This document shows, in pieces, positions 17,158 to 25,830 of a stretch of DNA of 39,760 nucleotides; position 1 is the stretch's first letter, and the number at the start of each line of letters is the position of its first letter. The stretch is from positions 1 to 39,760 of the forward strand of contig JAGGAD010000002.1 in assembly GCA_017889625.1 (NCBI GenBank), read 5' to 3'. The notes under the pieces are model-generated. The model searched no databases. It saw only the letters and a program-made list of their open reading frames with translations, and had not been told where the DNA came from. Source of the DNA: Bacillota bacterium. GTDB lineage: Bacteria; Bacillota; Negativicutes; Sporomusales; CTSoil-080. The translations under genes and the position numbers were made by a program.

Positions 17158-17802
17158 ATGCAAATAAATGAGGAAATGATCCGGGAAATTGTTACTCAAG
17201 TGCTGCAGGGAGTTGATCTTCCGCAGCAAGCTAAACCGGCGGTGGTTGGCGGCAGGTCAATGACACTGGTGGAAAAAGGCGAAGCGAAACCTGGGACGCA
17301 AGCCGACGAAGTTGTTATCGCCGTCACCCCGGCGTTTGGAAAATTCCAGCACAAAACAATAGTTAATATTCCTCTTAGCGATGTACTCAGAGAACTTATT
17401 GCCGGAATTGAAGAACAGGGGCTTAGGGCTAGAATTGTAAGAATATTGCGGACTTCAGATGTGGCGTTTGCGGCCCATGATGCGACGAGATTAAGCGGCT
17501 CGGGGATTGCTATCGGCATACTTTCCCGCGGTACTACGGTTATTCATCAAAAAGATTTGCCGCCGTTAAGTAATCTGGAGCTGTTCTCGCAATCGCCACT
17601 CATTGATTTACCAACCTTCCGGGCCATTGGCTCTAATGCTGCCCGGTATGCCAAAGGTGAATCGCCGACTCCGGTGCCAACCCGCAATGATCAGATGGCC
17701 CGGCCCAAATATCAGGCGAAAGCCGCGGTATTGCATATTAAAGAAACCGAGCATGTTGTACCGGGGGCTAAACCGATAGAACTTGAAGTTCAGTTTCAAT
17801 AG
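17158..17802 (+). CDS. pduD: Propanediol dehydratase medium subunit
   Basis: Beta subunit of the B12-dependent diol dehydratase, contributing to cobalamin binding. 214 aa against about 224. The first roughly 18 residues ([18 protein letters not shown]) form an amphipathic helix and a linker rich in Ala, Pro and Lys follows, matching the lumen-targeting peptide known for PduD. The body contains [20 protein letters not shown] and [15 protein letters not shown], typical of the subunit. ATG 17158 is chosen over GTG 17155 because the two are adjacent and ATG is standard; the site AAAGGG is upstream. Confidence 0.95.
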   Translation: MQINEEMIREIVTQVLQGVDLPQQAKPAVVGGRSMTLVEKGEAKPGTQADEVVIAVTPAFGKFQHKTIVNIPLSDVLRELIAGIEEQGLRARIVRILRTSDVAFAAHDATRLSGSGIAIGILSRGTTVIHQKDLPPLSNLELFSQSPLIDLPTFRAIGSNAARYAKGESPTPVPTRNDQMARPKYQAKAAVLHIKETEHVVPGAKPIELEVQFQ

Positions 17803-17817
17803 GCGGAGGTGAGTAAT

Positions 17818-18351
17818 ATGGTTGAACAAAAGACGGTGGAAGATATTGTTAGACAAGTGCTGAAAAATATCTATAAAGAACAAGGTGCGGCTCACGTGGT
17901 TAGTGCACCGAGTGCGGTTAATGCGCCTTGCGGTGATAAATTGGTGCCGGAGCGGGACTATCCGTTAGCTACTAAACGGCCTGATCTGGTAAAAACTCCT
18001 ACCGGTAAAAGCCTGAACGATATTTCCCTGGATAAAGTATTGCGTTCGGAAATCGGTCCGGATGATCTTAGAATTACGCCGCAAACCCTGCGGCTGCAGG
18101 CAGAAATTGCTGAAGGCGTGGGCCGTGTCCAGCTTGCCCAAAACCTTAGGCGGGCGGCTGAATTAACGGCCATTCCTGATAATCGCATTTTGGAAATTTA
18201 TAATGCGATGCGGCCCTACCGATCCTCCAAGCAAGAACTGCTGGACATTGCCGAAGAAATGGAAACGAAATATAGTGCCAAGATTAATGCTGCGTTGGTC
18301 AGAGAGTCGGCCGAAGTCTATGAGCGGCGCAATCGACTTAGGGCAGAATAG
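17818..18351 (+). CDS. pduE: Propanediol dehydratase small subunit
   Basis: Gamma subunit of the diol dehydratase (177 aa, usual about 173). RDYPLATKRPDLVKTPTGK, the DITLD-like LNDISLDKVL and RPYRSSKQELLDIAEEME are family segments. It also begins with an amphipathic helix (VEDIVRQVLKNIYKEQG), suggesting encapsulation with PduD. ATG 17818 follows GGCGGAGGTGA by about 6 bp; a GTG at 17809 falls inside that site and is unlikely. pduG starts 11 bp after its stop. Confidence 0.95.
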   Translation: MVEQKTVEDIVRQVLKNIYKEQGAAHVVSAPSAVNAPCGDKLVPERDYPLATKRPDLVKTPTGKSLNDISLDKVLRSEIGPDDLRITPQTLRLQAEIAEGVGRVQLAQNLRRAAELTAIPDNRILEIYNAMRPYRSSKQELLDIAEEMETKYSAKINAALVRESAEVYERRNRLRAE

Positions 18352-18362
18352 GGTGAGCTTTC

Positions 18363-20195
18363 ATGACAATTATTGCCGGAATCGATATCGGCAATTCCAC
18401 TTCTGAAGTTTGCCTCGCCAAATTCGGCGGTCAGGCCGGAGTGGAGTTTCTGACCAGCGGCATTGCCAAGACGACCGGAATAAAAGGAACGGTAGCCAAT
18501 CTAGCAGGGGTTGTCCTGGCGCTGAACGCGGCAATGGATAAGGCTGGACTAAGTACCAGCGATCTGGATGAGATACGTCTAAATGAGGCCACTCCGGTGA
18601 TTGGCGATATCGCGATGGAGACTATTACCGAGACAATTATCACTGAATCGACGATGATTGGGCACAATCCCGCTACTCCTGGCGGGATTGGCCTGGGGGT
18701 CGGTGTAACCCGAACTATTGAGGCTTTGGCATCAACCGAGGCTAATGAACAAATCGTCTGTATTATTCCGCAGGGAGTGGACTATGAAGCTGCGGCCCAG
18801 ACCATAAATGTCGCCGCAGCCAGGGGTGTTGGAATTCAAGGGGCGATTGTCAAACAAGATGACGCGGTACTTATTGCCAACCGCTTGTCAAGAAAAATCC
18901 CGGTGGTGGATGAAGTTACACTAATTGATAAAGTACCGCTGGGGATGATGGCGGCGGTAGAAGTAGCTGAGCCAGGGCAGACCATTAAGACTTTATCGAA
19001 TCCTTATGGGATTGCGACGGTTTTCGGTCTGACACCGGAGGAAACAAAATTGGTTGTTCCGGTAGCCAGGGCACTGATCGGCAACCGCTCGGCGGTAGTT
19101 GTCAGAACGCCGGCGGGAGATGTTAAAGCCAGGACTATTCCGGCCGGGGTGTTAACAGTGTTTGGTGAGCGAACCAAAGCTGATATTGACGTCGATGCCG
19201 GAGCGACAAAGATTATGGAAGTGGTTGAGCGCGTTCAAGCTATTGAAGATGTTCAGGGGGAGGCTGGAACTAATGTCGGCGGCATGCTGGAGCGAGTTCG
19301 TCAAGTGATGGGTGAGCTTACCGGGCAGGCGCTGAGTGAAATGAAAATCCAAGACATCCTGAGTGTCGATACGTTTATTCCCCAAAAAGTGCGGGGCGGT
19401 TTGGCGGAGGAATTTGCGTTGGAAAATGCGGTGGCATTAGCAGCGATGGTAAAAACCAGCCGTCTGCCGATGCAGCAAATCGCCGATCAGTTGGAAAAAC
19501 GGCTGGGGGTAAAGGTTACTATTGCCGGGGTCGAAGCTAATATGGCGATACAGGGGGCGCTGACAACGCCGGGGACGGCAAAACCGTTGGCGATTCTCGA
19601 TATGGGCGGCGGCTCAACTGATGCCGCGATTATTACCAGAGATGAACGGATTTTGGCGATTCATCTGGCTGGGGCCGGTGATATGGTCACCATGCTGATT
19701 AATTCGGAACTCGGATTGAATGATTTTGACCTAGCCGAAGATATCAAAAAGTATTCATTGGCGAAAGTTGAAAGTCTGTATCACATAAGATTAGAAGACG
19801 GCACCGTCCGATTTTATGAACAGCATTTACCGCCGGAAGTATTTGCGAGAGTAGTTATCTTAAAGGATGGCTATTTAGTGCCAATTCCCAGTGATCACCC
19901 ATTAGAAAGAATCCGCTATGTCCGCCGGGAAGCAAAAAAACGGGTCTTTGTCACCAACGCTCTGCGGGCGCTGGCGAGGGTGGCCCCTACCGGCAATATC
20001 CGCCACATTGATTTTGTGGTATTAGTGGGCGGTTCGGCCCTGGACTTTGAAATACCGGAAATGGTTACTGATGCACTGGCTGAATATGGTATTGTCTGTG
20101 GGGGCGGCAATATTCGTGGGGTGGAAGGGCCCCGTAATGCGGTAGCTACCGGTTTAGTGCTATCCTACCCCAAGCCGGAAGCTGGTGGGGGATGA
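18363..20195 (+). CDS. pduG: Diol dehydratase reactivase large subunit
   Basis: ATP-dependent chaperone that swaps damaged cobalamin out of inactivated diol dehydratase. The length of 610 aa equals that of the Salmonella protein. An ASKHA-type ATPase fold is seen in the phosphate loop AGIDIGNSTSEVCLA (4-18), LDMGGGSTDAAII (near 415) and VVLVGGSALDFEIP near 560. Its stop overlaps the pduH start, consistent with the PduG-PduH complex being made in step. Confidence 0.96.
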   Translation: MTIIAGIDIGNSTSEVCLAKFGGQAGVEFLTSGIAKTTGIKGTVANLAGVVLALNAAMDKAGLSTSDLDEIRLNEATPVIGDIAMETITETIITESTMIGHNPATPGGIGLGVGVTRTIEALASTEANEQIVCIIPQGVDYEAAAQTINVAAARGVGIQGAIVKQDDAVLIANRLSRKIPVVDEVTLIDKVPLGMMAAVEVAEPGQTIKTLSNPYGIATVFGLTPEETKLVVPVARALIGNRSAVVVRTPAGDVKARTIPAGVLTVFGERTKADIDVDAGATKIMEVVERVQAIEDVQGEAGTNVGGMLERVRQVMGELTGQALSEMKIQDILSVDTFIPQKVRGGLAEEFALENAVALAAMVKTSRLPMQQIADQLEKRLGVKVTIAGVEANMAIQGALTTPGTAKPLAILDMGGGSTDAAIITRDERILAIHLAGAGDMVTMLINSELGLNDFDLAEDIKKYSLAKVESLYHIRLEDGTVRFYEQHLPPEVFARVVILKDGYLVPIPSDHPLERIRYVRREAKKRVFVTNALRALARVAPTGNIRHIDFVVLVGGSALDFEIPEMVTDALAEYGIVCGGGNIRGVEGPRNAVATGLVLSYPKPEAGGG

Positions 20196-20629
20196 TGCGG
20201 GAAAGTACGCCGGATAAGCCGAGTATTTCTATATATGTCAAGTCTCATGCCGGACAGCAGGAAAAAATCCGTGAGATTCAAGCCGGGCTGGAAGAAGAGG
20301 GAGTTCCCAGTTCGGTTAAGACGGGGGAAGACGATGCCGTTACCCTGTCCTACCGTGGCGCGATAGAATCGCAGCTTGAAGTGGGAATCGGACTTGATGC
20401 TGCTGTTATGAGTGTGCATTTTCGGAAGCTGCCTAGTGATAACCCGCTATTTTTGTCGAGGGACAAGGATAATCCGGCGGCTTGGCGTTATCTAGGTTAT
20501 AACGCCGCCCGCTTGGTTAAGGGCATACCGTTTAAACCGTTGCCGGAACAATCGACAACTGGCGGGAATAGTGAACTGAAGCAATTGATTACCAATATTG
20601 TTCATAACATAATTTCGCAAAAATTATAG
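20195..20629 (+). CDS. pduH: Diol dehydratase reactivase small subunit
   Basis: Partner of PduG (144 aa, longer than the roughly 116-125 aa usual). The family body is IREIQAGLEEEGVPSS, then LEVGIGLDAAVMSVHF and AWRYLGYNAARLVKGIPFK. The extra length is a roughly 25-residue tail (EQSTTGGNSELKQLITNIVHNIISQ) ending in an amphipathic helix, similar in character to encapsulation peptides but at the C terminus. It overlaps the pduG stop. Starts at 20192 and 20195 are both possible; the latter is better spaced from GGTGGGGG. Confidence 0.93.
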   Translation: MRESTPDKPSISIYVKSHAGQQEKIREIQAGLEEEGVPSSVKTGEDDAVTLSYRGAIESQLEVGIGLDAAVMSVHFRKLPSDNPLFLSRDKDNPAAWRYLGYNAARLVKGIPFKPLPEQSTTGGNSELKQLITNIVHNIISQKL

Positions 20630-20648
20630 GGCCATGGGAGGTGAAAAC

Positions 20649-21260
20649 ATGGTCAAAAATGCGCTGGGATTAATTGAAACGATAGGAATGGTGGCGGCGG
20701 TAGAAGCGGCTGATGCGGCAGTTAAGGCGGCTAATATTGAGCTTGTCGGTTACGAATTAACCCGAGGCGGCGGCATGGTCACGATCAAACTGCTGGGGAA
20801 TGTAGGAGCGGTCAAGGCGGCGGTAGAGGCGGGGTCGATTGCTGCAAAAAAGGTCGGTACGGTGTGGGCTACCCATGTTATTCCCCGGCCGCACCAGGAA
20901 ATAGCCGGGATGATAGCCAGTGAAGAAACGGTGGGCTCTAACCATGAGCCGCCGGATACGGGGGCGGTAAAGTCCGAAGTGCTGACCAAGGCTGAGACAA
21001 TAAAATCGGAACCGGCAGCGACTATAGTTGGCGGTGCCGCGGATGAACTGGCTGAGGAAGTAAAAACGTCTCCGATTGATGCGGCGCCAGACAGCAAAAA
21101 GGAAAGCTTTGTTCTGTTTGAGCCGGTCAGCCCGGTTAGTGAGAAAAAGAATGTTGAGGTTTGCAACCTTTGTGGTGATCCTGCGTGTCCTCGCAAAAAG
21201 GGAGATCCGCGGGCCAATTGTCTGCATTATGAAAAAAACAATAAACAGGAGGATGAATGA
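20649..21260 (+). CDS. pduK: Shell protein with C-terminal Fe-S-type Cys cluster, PduK-like
   Basis: One BMC domain (about residues 1-90) and a long low-complexity linker rich in Ala, Glu and Lys, then a C-terminal cysteine cluster ([20 protein letters not shown]) that matches the putative metal or Fe-S site of PduK. 203 aa versus about 160, the surplus being linker. Hexamer tiles with such tails are minor shell components of unclear role. ATG 20649 follows GGAGGTG by 5 bp; the in-frame ATG at 20634 lies before that site. The gene overlaps the next shell gene by ATGA. Confidence 0.92.
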   Translation: MVKNALGLIETIGMVAAVEAADAAVKAANIELVGYELTRGGGMVTIKLLGNVGAVKAAVEAGSIAAKKVGTVWATHVIPRPHQEIAGMIASEETVGSNHEPPDTGAVKSEVLTKAETIKSEPAATIVGGAADELAEEVKTSPIDAAPDSKKESFVLFEPVSPVSEKKNVEVCNLCGDPACPRKKGDPRANCLHYEKNNKQEDE

Positions 21261-21547
21261 GCATGCGCGGAGAGGCTTTGGGAATGGTTGAAACCAAAGG
21301 GTTAGTTGGCGCGATTGAAGCGGCTGATGCCATGGTAAAGGCGGCAAATGTAATTTTGATCGGTTACGAAAAAATTGGTTCAGGCTTGGTTACGGTAATG
21401 GTCCGGGGCGATGTTGGCGCGGTAAAAGCAGCGACCGACAGTGGTGCGGCGGCAGCGGGAAAAGTCGGTGAATTGGTATCAATTCATGTTATCCCCCGGC
21501 CGCACATGGATATCGAAAAAATATTGCCGAAATTGCCTGAAGGCTAA
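21257..21547 (+). CDS. pduJ: Microcompartment hexameric shell protein, PduA/PduJ type (copy 2)
   Basis: Single BMC domain of 96 aa, almost the same as the product at 14355-14630: from [15 protein letters not shown] through [11 protein letters not shown] only a handful of residues differ, mainly near the C terminus ([15 protein letters not shown] here). Probably a major facet tile. AGGAGG lies 4 bp before ATG 21257, which overlaps the pduK stop; ATG 21263 is an alternative start. It holds the canonical pduJ place next to pduK and pduL. Confidence 0.9.
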   Translation: MSMRGEALGMVETKGLVGAIEAADAMVKAANVILIGYEKIGSGLVTVMVRGDVGAVKAATDSGAAAAGKVGELVSIHVIPRPHMDIEKILPKLPEG

Positions 21548-21575
21548 GTGGTATGGTGGATAAGGGGGCAATGAA

Positions 21576-22223
21576 ATGAACCCCGAATTGATTGAATTGG
21601 TCGCCGCCTGTATTGTAAAAGGCTTGACTGATAACCCTGATTTGGAGATAAAACCGGGGGTGCCGGTAGGTATCTCCAATCGCCATATTCATCTTTCGGC
21701 CCAGGCGGCGGCGGTGTTGTTTGGCGACGGCTATAATTTGACCAAGGTAAAAGCTTTGACTCAGATTGGTGAATTTTCAGCGGCTGAAACCGTGACCCTG
21801 GTTGGGCCTAAAGGAGTAATCCAGGGCGTGCGCGTCCTGGGGCCGCTTCGCAACTTTAGTCAGGTGGAAATTTCGCGTACTGACAGTTTTACCTTAGGCA
21901 TAAAACCGCCGATCCGGGATTCGGGAAATATTGCTGGTTCGGCAGGGCTTACTGTGGTCGGGCCGGTTGGGGCGCTAACTTTAAAAGAAGGAGTCATTAT
22001 TGCTGCCCGGCATATTCATATGAGCGAAGCGGAGGCCGGAGTCTTCGGTCTTTGCGATGGCAACCGTGTGTCCGTATTCACGGTCGGTCCAAGGTCCGAG
22101 GTGCTGAATAATGTGCTGGTACGGGTAGGCCCTAAATATCGGCTGGAATTTCATATCGATACTGACGAGGCTAATGCCGCTGAACTGAATAACGGTGACC
22201 TTGTTGGTGTGGTGTCTGGTTAG
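21576..22223 (+). CDS. pduL: Phosphate propanoyltransferase PduL
   Basis: Converts propionyl-CoA and phosphate to propionyl phosphate and recycles CoA inside the compartment. It has two PduL repeats, each with a zinc-binding motif: NRHIHLS near residue 34 and ARHIHMS near 143. The N terminus (NPELIELVAACIVKGLTD) is an amphipathic helix that serves as an encapsulation peptide in this family. 215 aa, normal length (about 210). No propionate kinase (pduW) follows in this operon, so ATP formation must use a kinase elsewhere. Confidence 0.95.
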   Translation: MNPELIELVAACIVKGLTDNPDLEIKPGVPVGISNRHIHLSAQAAAVLFGDGYNLTKVKALTQIGEFSAAETVTLVGPKGVIQGVRVLGPLRNFSQVEISRTDSFTLGIKPPIRDSGNIAGSAGLTVVGPVGALTLKEGVIIAARHIHMSEAEAGVFGLCDGNRVSVFTVGPRSEVLNNVLVRVGPKYRLEFHIDTDEANAAELNNGDLVGVVSG

Positions 22224-22234
22224 GGGGTGAAATT

Positions 22235-23035
22235 TTGCTGCAGGAAAGTATGATAGAACTTATTACCAAGGAAGTTTTGCGGCAATTGAACCAAATAAAA
22301 TCAGCAGATAGTGACCAGGCGCGTCCTAATGTTTTAGCGTTGTTCACTGGCGGAACCATTGGTTTAGAACCTGCTTTAACCGCGCTGACGGAAATTCGAA
22401 ATTTTCCGGCAGAAATAACCGTGGTCTTATCGGCAGCTGCCGAAAAGGTCATCGGGGTTAAGCGGATTCAAGAGTATCTTGGTAAGTCGGTAGTGATTGT
22501 CACTTCCTGCGACCCGTATCCGGGGAAATTGCTGAGAACAGCTGATGTAATCACCATGCCGGTAATGACCCAAAATACTGCGGCCAAACTGGCTGGGACA
22601 ATTTCCGATACGATGCTTACTACATTAATATTGCAGGGGCTATTAATGGGCAAACCGGTGATAATTGCGAAGAATGCTGCAAATCCCAAGGACAACTGGC
22701 GGATTAGAGCTGGAATGGGGCAGGCTTCGCCAGGCTTGTCTCAGGCCATCGAAGAGAATTTGCGAAAAATTGAGAGGTATGGGGCCAGAGTAGTTGATGT
22801 GCGGTTGCTCGCGGTAGAAATAAGCAGAAATCTGGGCCAGACTAAAAATCAGCCGGTTGCAGACGCGAAAGCACTAGCCAAGATACTTATTGATGCTGCG
22901 GCAATCAAAACGGCATATGCCGCTGGCGAAAAGACCCTTCATATTTGCCCAGGAACCTTGATTACGCCACTGGCGGTTGATGCGGCCCGAGAATTTGCCA
23001 TTGAACTTATTTGGGAACAGGCTGGTCGTTACTAA
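22235..23035 (+). CDS. Microcompartment-associated flavoprotein-like protein at the pduM position
   Basis: 266-aa protein. An N-terminal amphipathic helix (MIELITKEVLRQLNQIK) and a short linker look like an encapsulation peptide. The middle resembles the phosphopantothenoylcysteine-decarboxylase/Flavoprotein fold: FTGGTIGLEPAL at the strand-loop start and PVMTQNTAAKLAGTISDTML, the family's substrate/flavin segment. The end (LHICPGTLITPLAVDAAREF) resembles the tail of PduM. It occupies the pduM slot between pduL and pduN. TTG 22235 is chosen because GGGGGTGA lies 6 bp upstream; ATG 22250 is the alternative. Role unknown; FMN binding is inferred only. Confidence 0.72.
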   Translation: MLQESMIELITKEVLRQLNQIKSADSDQARPNVLALFTGGTIGLEPALTALTEIRNFPAEITVVLSAAAEKVIGVKRIQEYLGKSVVIVTSCDPYPGKLLRTADVITMPVMTQNTAAKLAGTISDTMLTTLILQGLLMGKPVIIAKNAANPKDNWRIRAGMGQASPGLSQAIEENLRKIERYGARVVDVRLLAVEISRNLGQTKNQPVADAKALAKILIDAAAIKTAYAAGEKTLHICPGTLITPLAVDAAREFAIELIWEQAGRY

Positions 23036-23053
23036 TGGCGAGGAGAGGATACT

Positions 23054-23341
23054 ATGTGGGTAGGAAAAATCATCGGTACCTTAGTGGCCACACCGAAAGA
23101 CGATAGTCTTACGGGTAGTAAATTGTTGATTGTTCAGCCGCTCGACGTTGATTATAAAAAAATCCGGACGCCGATTGTTGCTATTGATGTTATTGGCGCA
23201 GGCACCGGGGAAACCGTGCTCGTAGTGGAAGGAAGCTCAGCCCGTCATGCTTATGGCAAACCTAGTTCGGCGGTTGATGCGGCTATCGTCGGGATAATTG
23301 ATACTATTGAAGTAGATCATAGTTTGATTGCTGAGGAGTAG
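23054..23341 (+). CDS. pduN: Microcompartment pentameric vertex protein PduN
   Basis: 95-aa EutN/CcmL-family protein that caps the vertices of the shell. The start MWVGKIIGTLVATPKD, the central LLIVQPLD and the segment AIDVIGAGTGETVLVVEGSSAR are family hallmarks. GAGGAGAGG lies just upstream. It sits after the flavoprotein and before pduO, the canonical place. Only one pentamer gene is present. Confidence 0.95.
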   Translation: MWVGKIIGTLVATPKDDSLTGSKLLIVQPLDVDYKKIRTPIVAIDVIGAGTGETVLVVEGSSARHAYGKPSSAVDAAIVGIIDTIEVDHSLIAEE

Positions 23342-23347
23342 AAGTCC

Positions 23348-24337
23348 ATGAATGTATATACCAAGACTGGAGATAAAGGGGAAACCAGTCTTTACTCTAA
23401 ACAACGGATAGCCAAAGAGCATATTCGGGTTGAAGCCTATGGGACGGTGGACGAAGCCAATACGGCTATGGGGCTGGCGCGAGCGCTCCTGGTTAACCGA
23501 ACTTGGGCGGATATGCTGACCGGTATTCAGCGGCAAATAGTTGTTTTGAATACTGAACTGGCGACTGATGGAGAATTTCCCGTCAACCAGCCGCGCCTAA
23601 CCGCTGAAAATGTGACGGAATTGGAAAGTAGCATCGACAGTCTGGAACAACAGCGGATTCCCCAATGCTACTTTATTACGCCAGGCGAATGTCTGGCCAG
23701 CGCGGCTTTGGATTTGGCTCGGACGATGGTACGGCGGGCCGAACGCTGCACCGTAAAACTTAGCCGGAGCGAACCGGTATCCGAGACGGTGTTGATTTTT
23801 CTTAATCGTCTGTCTGATTTGCTATTTGTGATGGCCCGCTGTGTGGAACAGGAAGAACTGGTAAAGGTAGTTACCAACCAGGTGCAAGCGGTGTTAAAGT
23901 CCCAGGATAATCTGGTGGTTAAAGCCGGAACCTTGTTGGATAAAGCGAAACTAGCCGTCGCGGTGGCCCAAGCCAAGGCGAAAGAAATAGGTGTGCCGAT
24001 GGTTGTAGCCATAGTTGACCAGGGAGGCAACCTGGTAGCTGAAGAACGCATGGATGGAGCACTTTTAGCCAGCCTTTCGCTGGCGCTTGACAAAGCTTAC
24101 ACCGCGGCGGCGCTTAGAATGTCTACCGAAGAAGCGGCTGTTTTGGCTCAGCCCGGTAAGCCCTTATATGGTCTCCCTAGTACTGGGGGCGGGCGAATGG
24201 TGGTGTTTGGCGGCGGTGTACCGCTGACGGAGGGCGGAGTGGTCGTCGGCGGACTGGGGGTTAGCGGTGGCTCGGTGGACGAAGATGTTCTTGTTGCCAG
24301 CGCTGGTTTAGCAGCGTGGCGACAAGATTTGCCATAG
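23348..24337 (+). CDS. pduO: ATP:cob(I)alamin adenosyltransferase fused to a GlcG/HbpS domain (PduO)
   Basis: Makes the adenosyl-B12 needed by PduCDE. The N-terminal domain (about 1-190) is a PduO-type adenosyltransferase: TKTGDKGETSLY (5-16) binds ATP, with RRAER and FLNRLSDLLFVMAR near 135-170. The C-terminal domain (about 195-329) is of GlcG/HbpS type (AIVDQGGNLVAEERMDGA, GGGRMVVFGGGVPL), which binds haem in the Salmonella PduO. The fusion is the classical architecture and has the right length (329 versus about 336). Confidence 0.95.
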   Translation: MNVYTKTGDKGETSLYSKQRIAKEHIRVEAYGTVDEANTAMGLARALLVNRTWADMLTGIQRQIVVLNTELATDGEFPVNQPRLTAENVTELESSIDSLEQQRIPQCYFITPGECLASAALDLARTMVRRAERCTVKLSRSEPVSETVLIFLNRLSDLLFVMARCVEQEELVKVVTNQVQAVLKSQDNLVVKAGTLLDKAKLAVAVAQAKAKEIGVPMVVAIVDQGGNLVAEERMDGALLASLSLALDKAYTAAALRMSTEEAAVLAQPGKPLYGLPSTGGGRMVVFGGGVPLTEGGVVVGGLGVSGGSVDEDVLVASAGLAAWRQDLP

Positions 24338-24349
24338 GAGGATTTTAGT

Positions 24350-25777
24350 ATGGATATTAATTTGATCTCAGAAGTTACAGCGCAAGTTTTGGCTAAACTT
24401 CAGGAACAGGACCGGAGCCGGGAGGAATTGGGAATTTTTGCGTCAATGGAAGATGCTATTTTAGCGGCTCGGCAGTCATACCGGCAATTAAAAACATTAT
24501 CACTTGAAAAACGGGAAGCGCTGATTCAGGCCATCCGGGCGGCGGCAGAAGCCAATGCGATGCTGCTCGCAGAAATGGCGGTTGAGGAAACCGGCATGGG
24601 CCGGGTTGCGGATAAAAATATAAAAAATATTTTGGCGGCGCGAAAGACTCCGGGAACTGAAGATCTCAAGCTTGAAGCATGGTCAGGTGATCATGGCTTG
24701 TCTATTGTTGAACGAGGCCCGTTCGGGGTAATCGGGGCAATTACCCCGACGACCAACCCATCTGAGACGCTGATCAATAATAGTATCGGGATGATTGCCG
24801 CCGGAAATTCGGTGGTATTCAGCCCCCACCCGACCGCGACTAATACTTCCCGTAAAACTATTGAGCTATTAAATACGGCGATAATTAAGGCTGGCGGCCC
24901 GGCTAATTTATTGACGGCGGTTGCTGAACCGTCGATTGATGCGGCTGGGGTGATGATGAAGCATCCGTTGGTAAATATGCTGGTAGCGACCGGCGGCCCC
25001 GGGGTAGTCCGCGCGGTGTTGTCGTCAGGTAAAAAAGCCATCGGGGCCGGAGCTGGTAATCCTCCGGCGGTTGTTGACCAGACGGCGGATATAGCTAAAG
25101 CGGCCAAAGATATTGTTGATGGTTGTTCGTTTGATAATAACCTGCCTTGTATTGCTGAAAAAGAAGTTATTGCGGTGGGGTGTATTGCTGACGAATTAAT
25201 GAGCTATATGCGCAAAGCCGGGGCATATCAGCTTAGTCGCCAGCAAGTAAATGACCTGATGAAAATTATCCTCACGGAAAAAGAAGACGAAAAGTCCGAC
25301 GGATGTACGGAAAAGCCGAAGAAGAGTTATGCGGTAAACAAAAAATTCATCGGTAAAGACGCCGGATATATTCTAAACAAAATCGGCGTTGCTGCTCTGG
25401 ACCAAGTCAAGGTTCTGCTGTGCGAAACCGAAGCCGATCATCCGTTTGTATTGGAAGAATTAATGATGCCAGTATTGCCGTTGGTGCAAGTCAAAGATGT
25501 CGATGCGGCAATTGAACTAGCGGTAAAAGTCGAGCATGGCAATCGTCATACCGCGATTATGCACTCTAAGAACGTTGATAATATGACTCGTTTAGCCCGG
25601 GCAATCGAAACAACCATTTTTGTAAAAAACGGCCCATCGTATGCCGGAATTGGGGTGGGGGGTGAAGGGTTTACAACCTTTACTATTGCCGGGCCAACCG
25701 GTGAAGGACTGACTTCGGCCCGGAGTTTTGCCCGCCAGCGACGTTGCGTTCTTGTTGATGGGTTTTCTATTGTGTAA
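24350..25777 (+). CDS. pduP: CoA-acylating propionaldehyde dehydrogenase PduP
   Basis: Oxidises propionaldehyde with NAD+ and CoA to propionyl-CoA inside the compartment. 475 aa. The first 18 residues (MDINLISEVTAQVLAKLQ) are the amphipathic encapsulation peptide that defines PduP cargo; the aldehyde dehydrogenase body follows, with GVIGAITPTTNPSETLINNS and the catalytic cysteine in NNLPCIAEK (near residue 270). A strong AGGAGG precedes the ATG by about 8 bp. The NADH it makes must be re-oxidised, but no pduQ follows. Confidence 0.96.
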   Translation: MDINLISEVTAQVLAKLQEQDRSREELGIFASMEDAILAARQSYRQLKTLSLEKREALIQAIRAAAEANAMLLAEMAVEETGMGRVADKNIKNILAARKTPGTEDLKLEAWSGDHGLSIVERGPFGVIGAITPTTNPSETLINNSIGMIAAGNSVVFSPHPTATNTSRKTIELLNTAIIKAGGPANLLTAVAEPSIDAAGVMMKHPLVNMLVATGGPGVVRAVLSSGKKAIGAGAGNPPAVVDQTADIAKAAKDIVDGCSFDNNLPCIAEKEVIAVGCIADELMSYMRKAGAYQLSRQQVNDLMKIILTEKEDEKSDGCTEKPKKSYAVNKKFIGKDAGYILNKIGVAALDQVKVLLCETEADHPFVLEELMMPVLPLVQVKDVDAAIELAVKVEHGNRHTAIMHSKNVDNMTRLARAIETTIFVKNGPSYAGIGVGGEGFTTFTIAGPTGEGLTSARSFARQRRCVLVDGFSIV

Positions 25778-25830
25778 TCATGCGCCAGGCTAATGCTTTT
25801 GATAGTAAATAGGCGGAGAAGGTGAAAAGC

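Noticed and set aside
20757-21347. 196-aa open frame on the minus strand inside pduK and the second shell gene
   Set aside because: It lies fully antisense to two well-supported BMC genes, has no family motifs and shows the composition expected from a shadow frame in GC-rich DNA.
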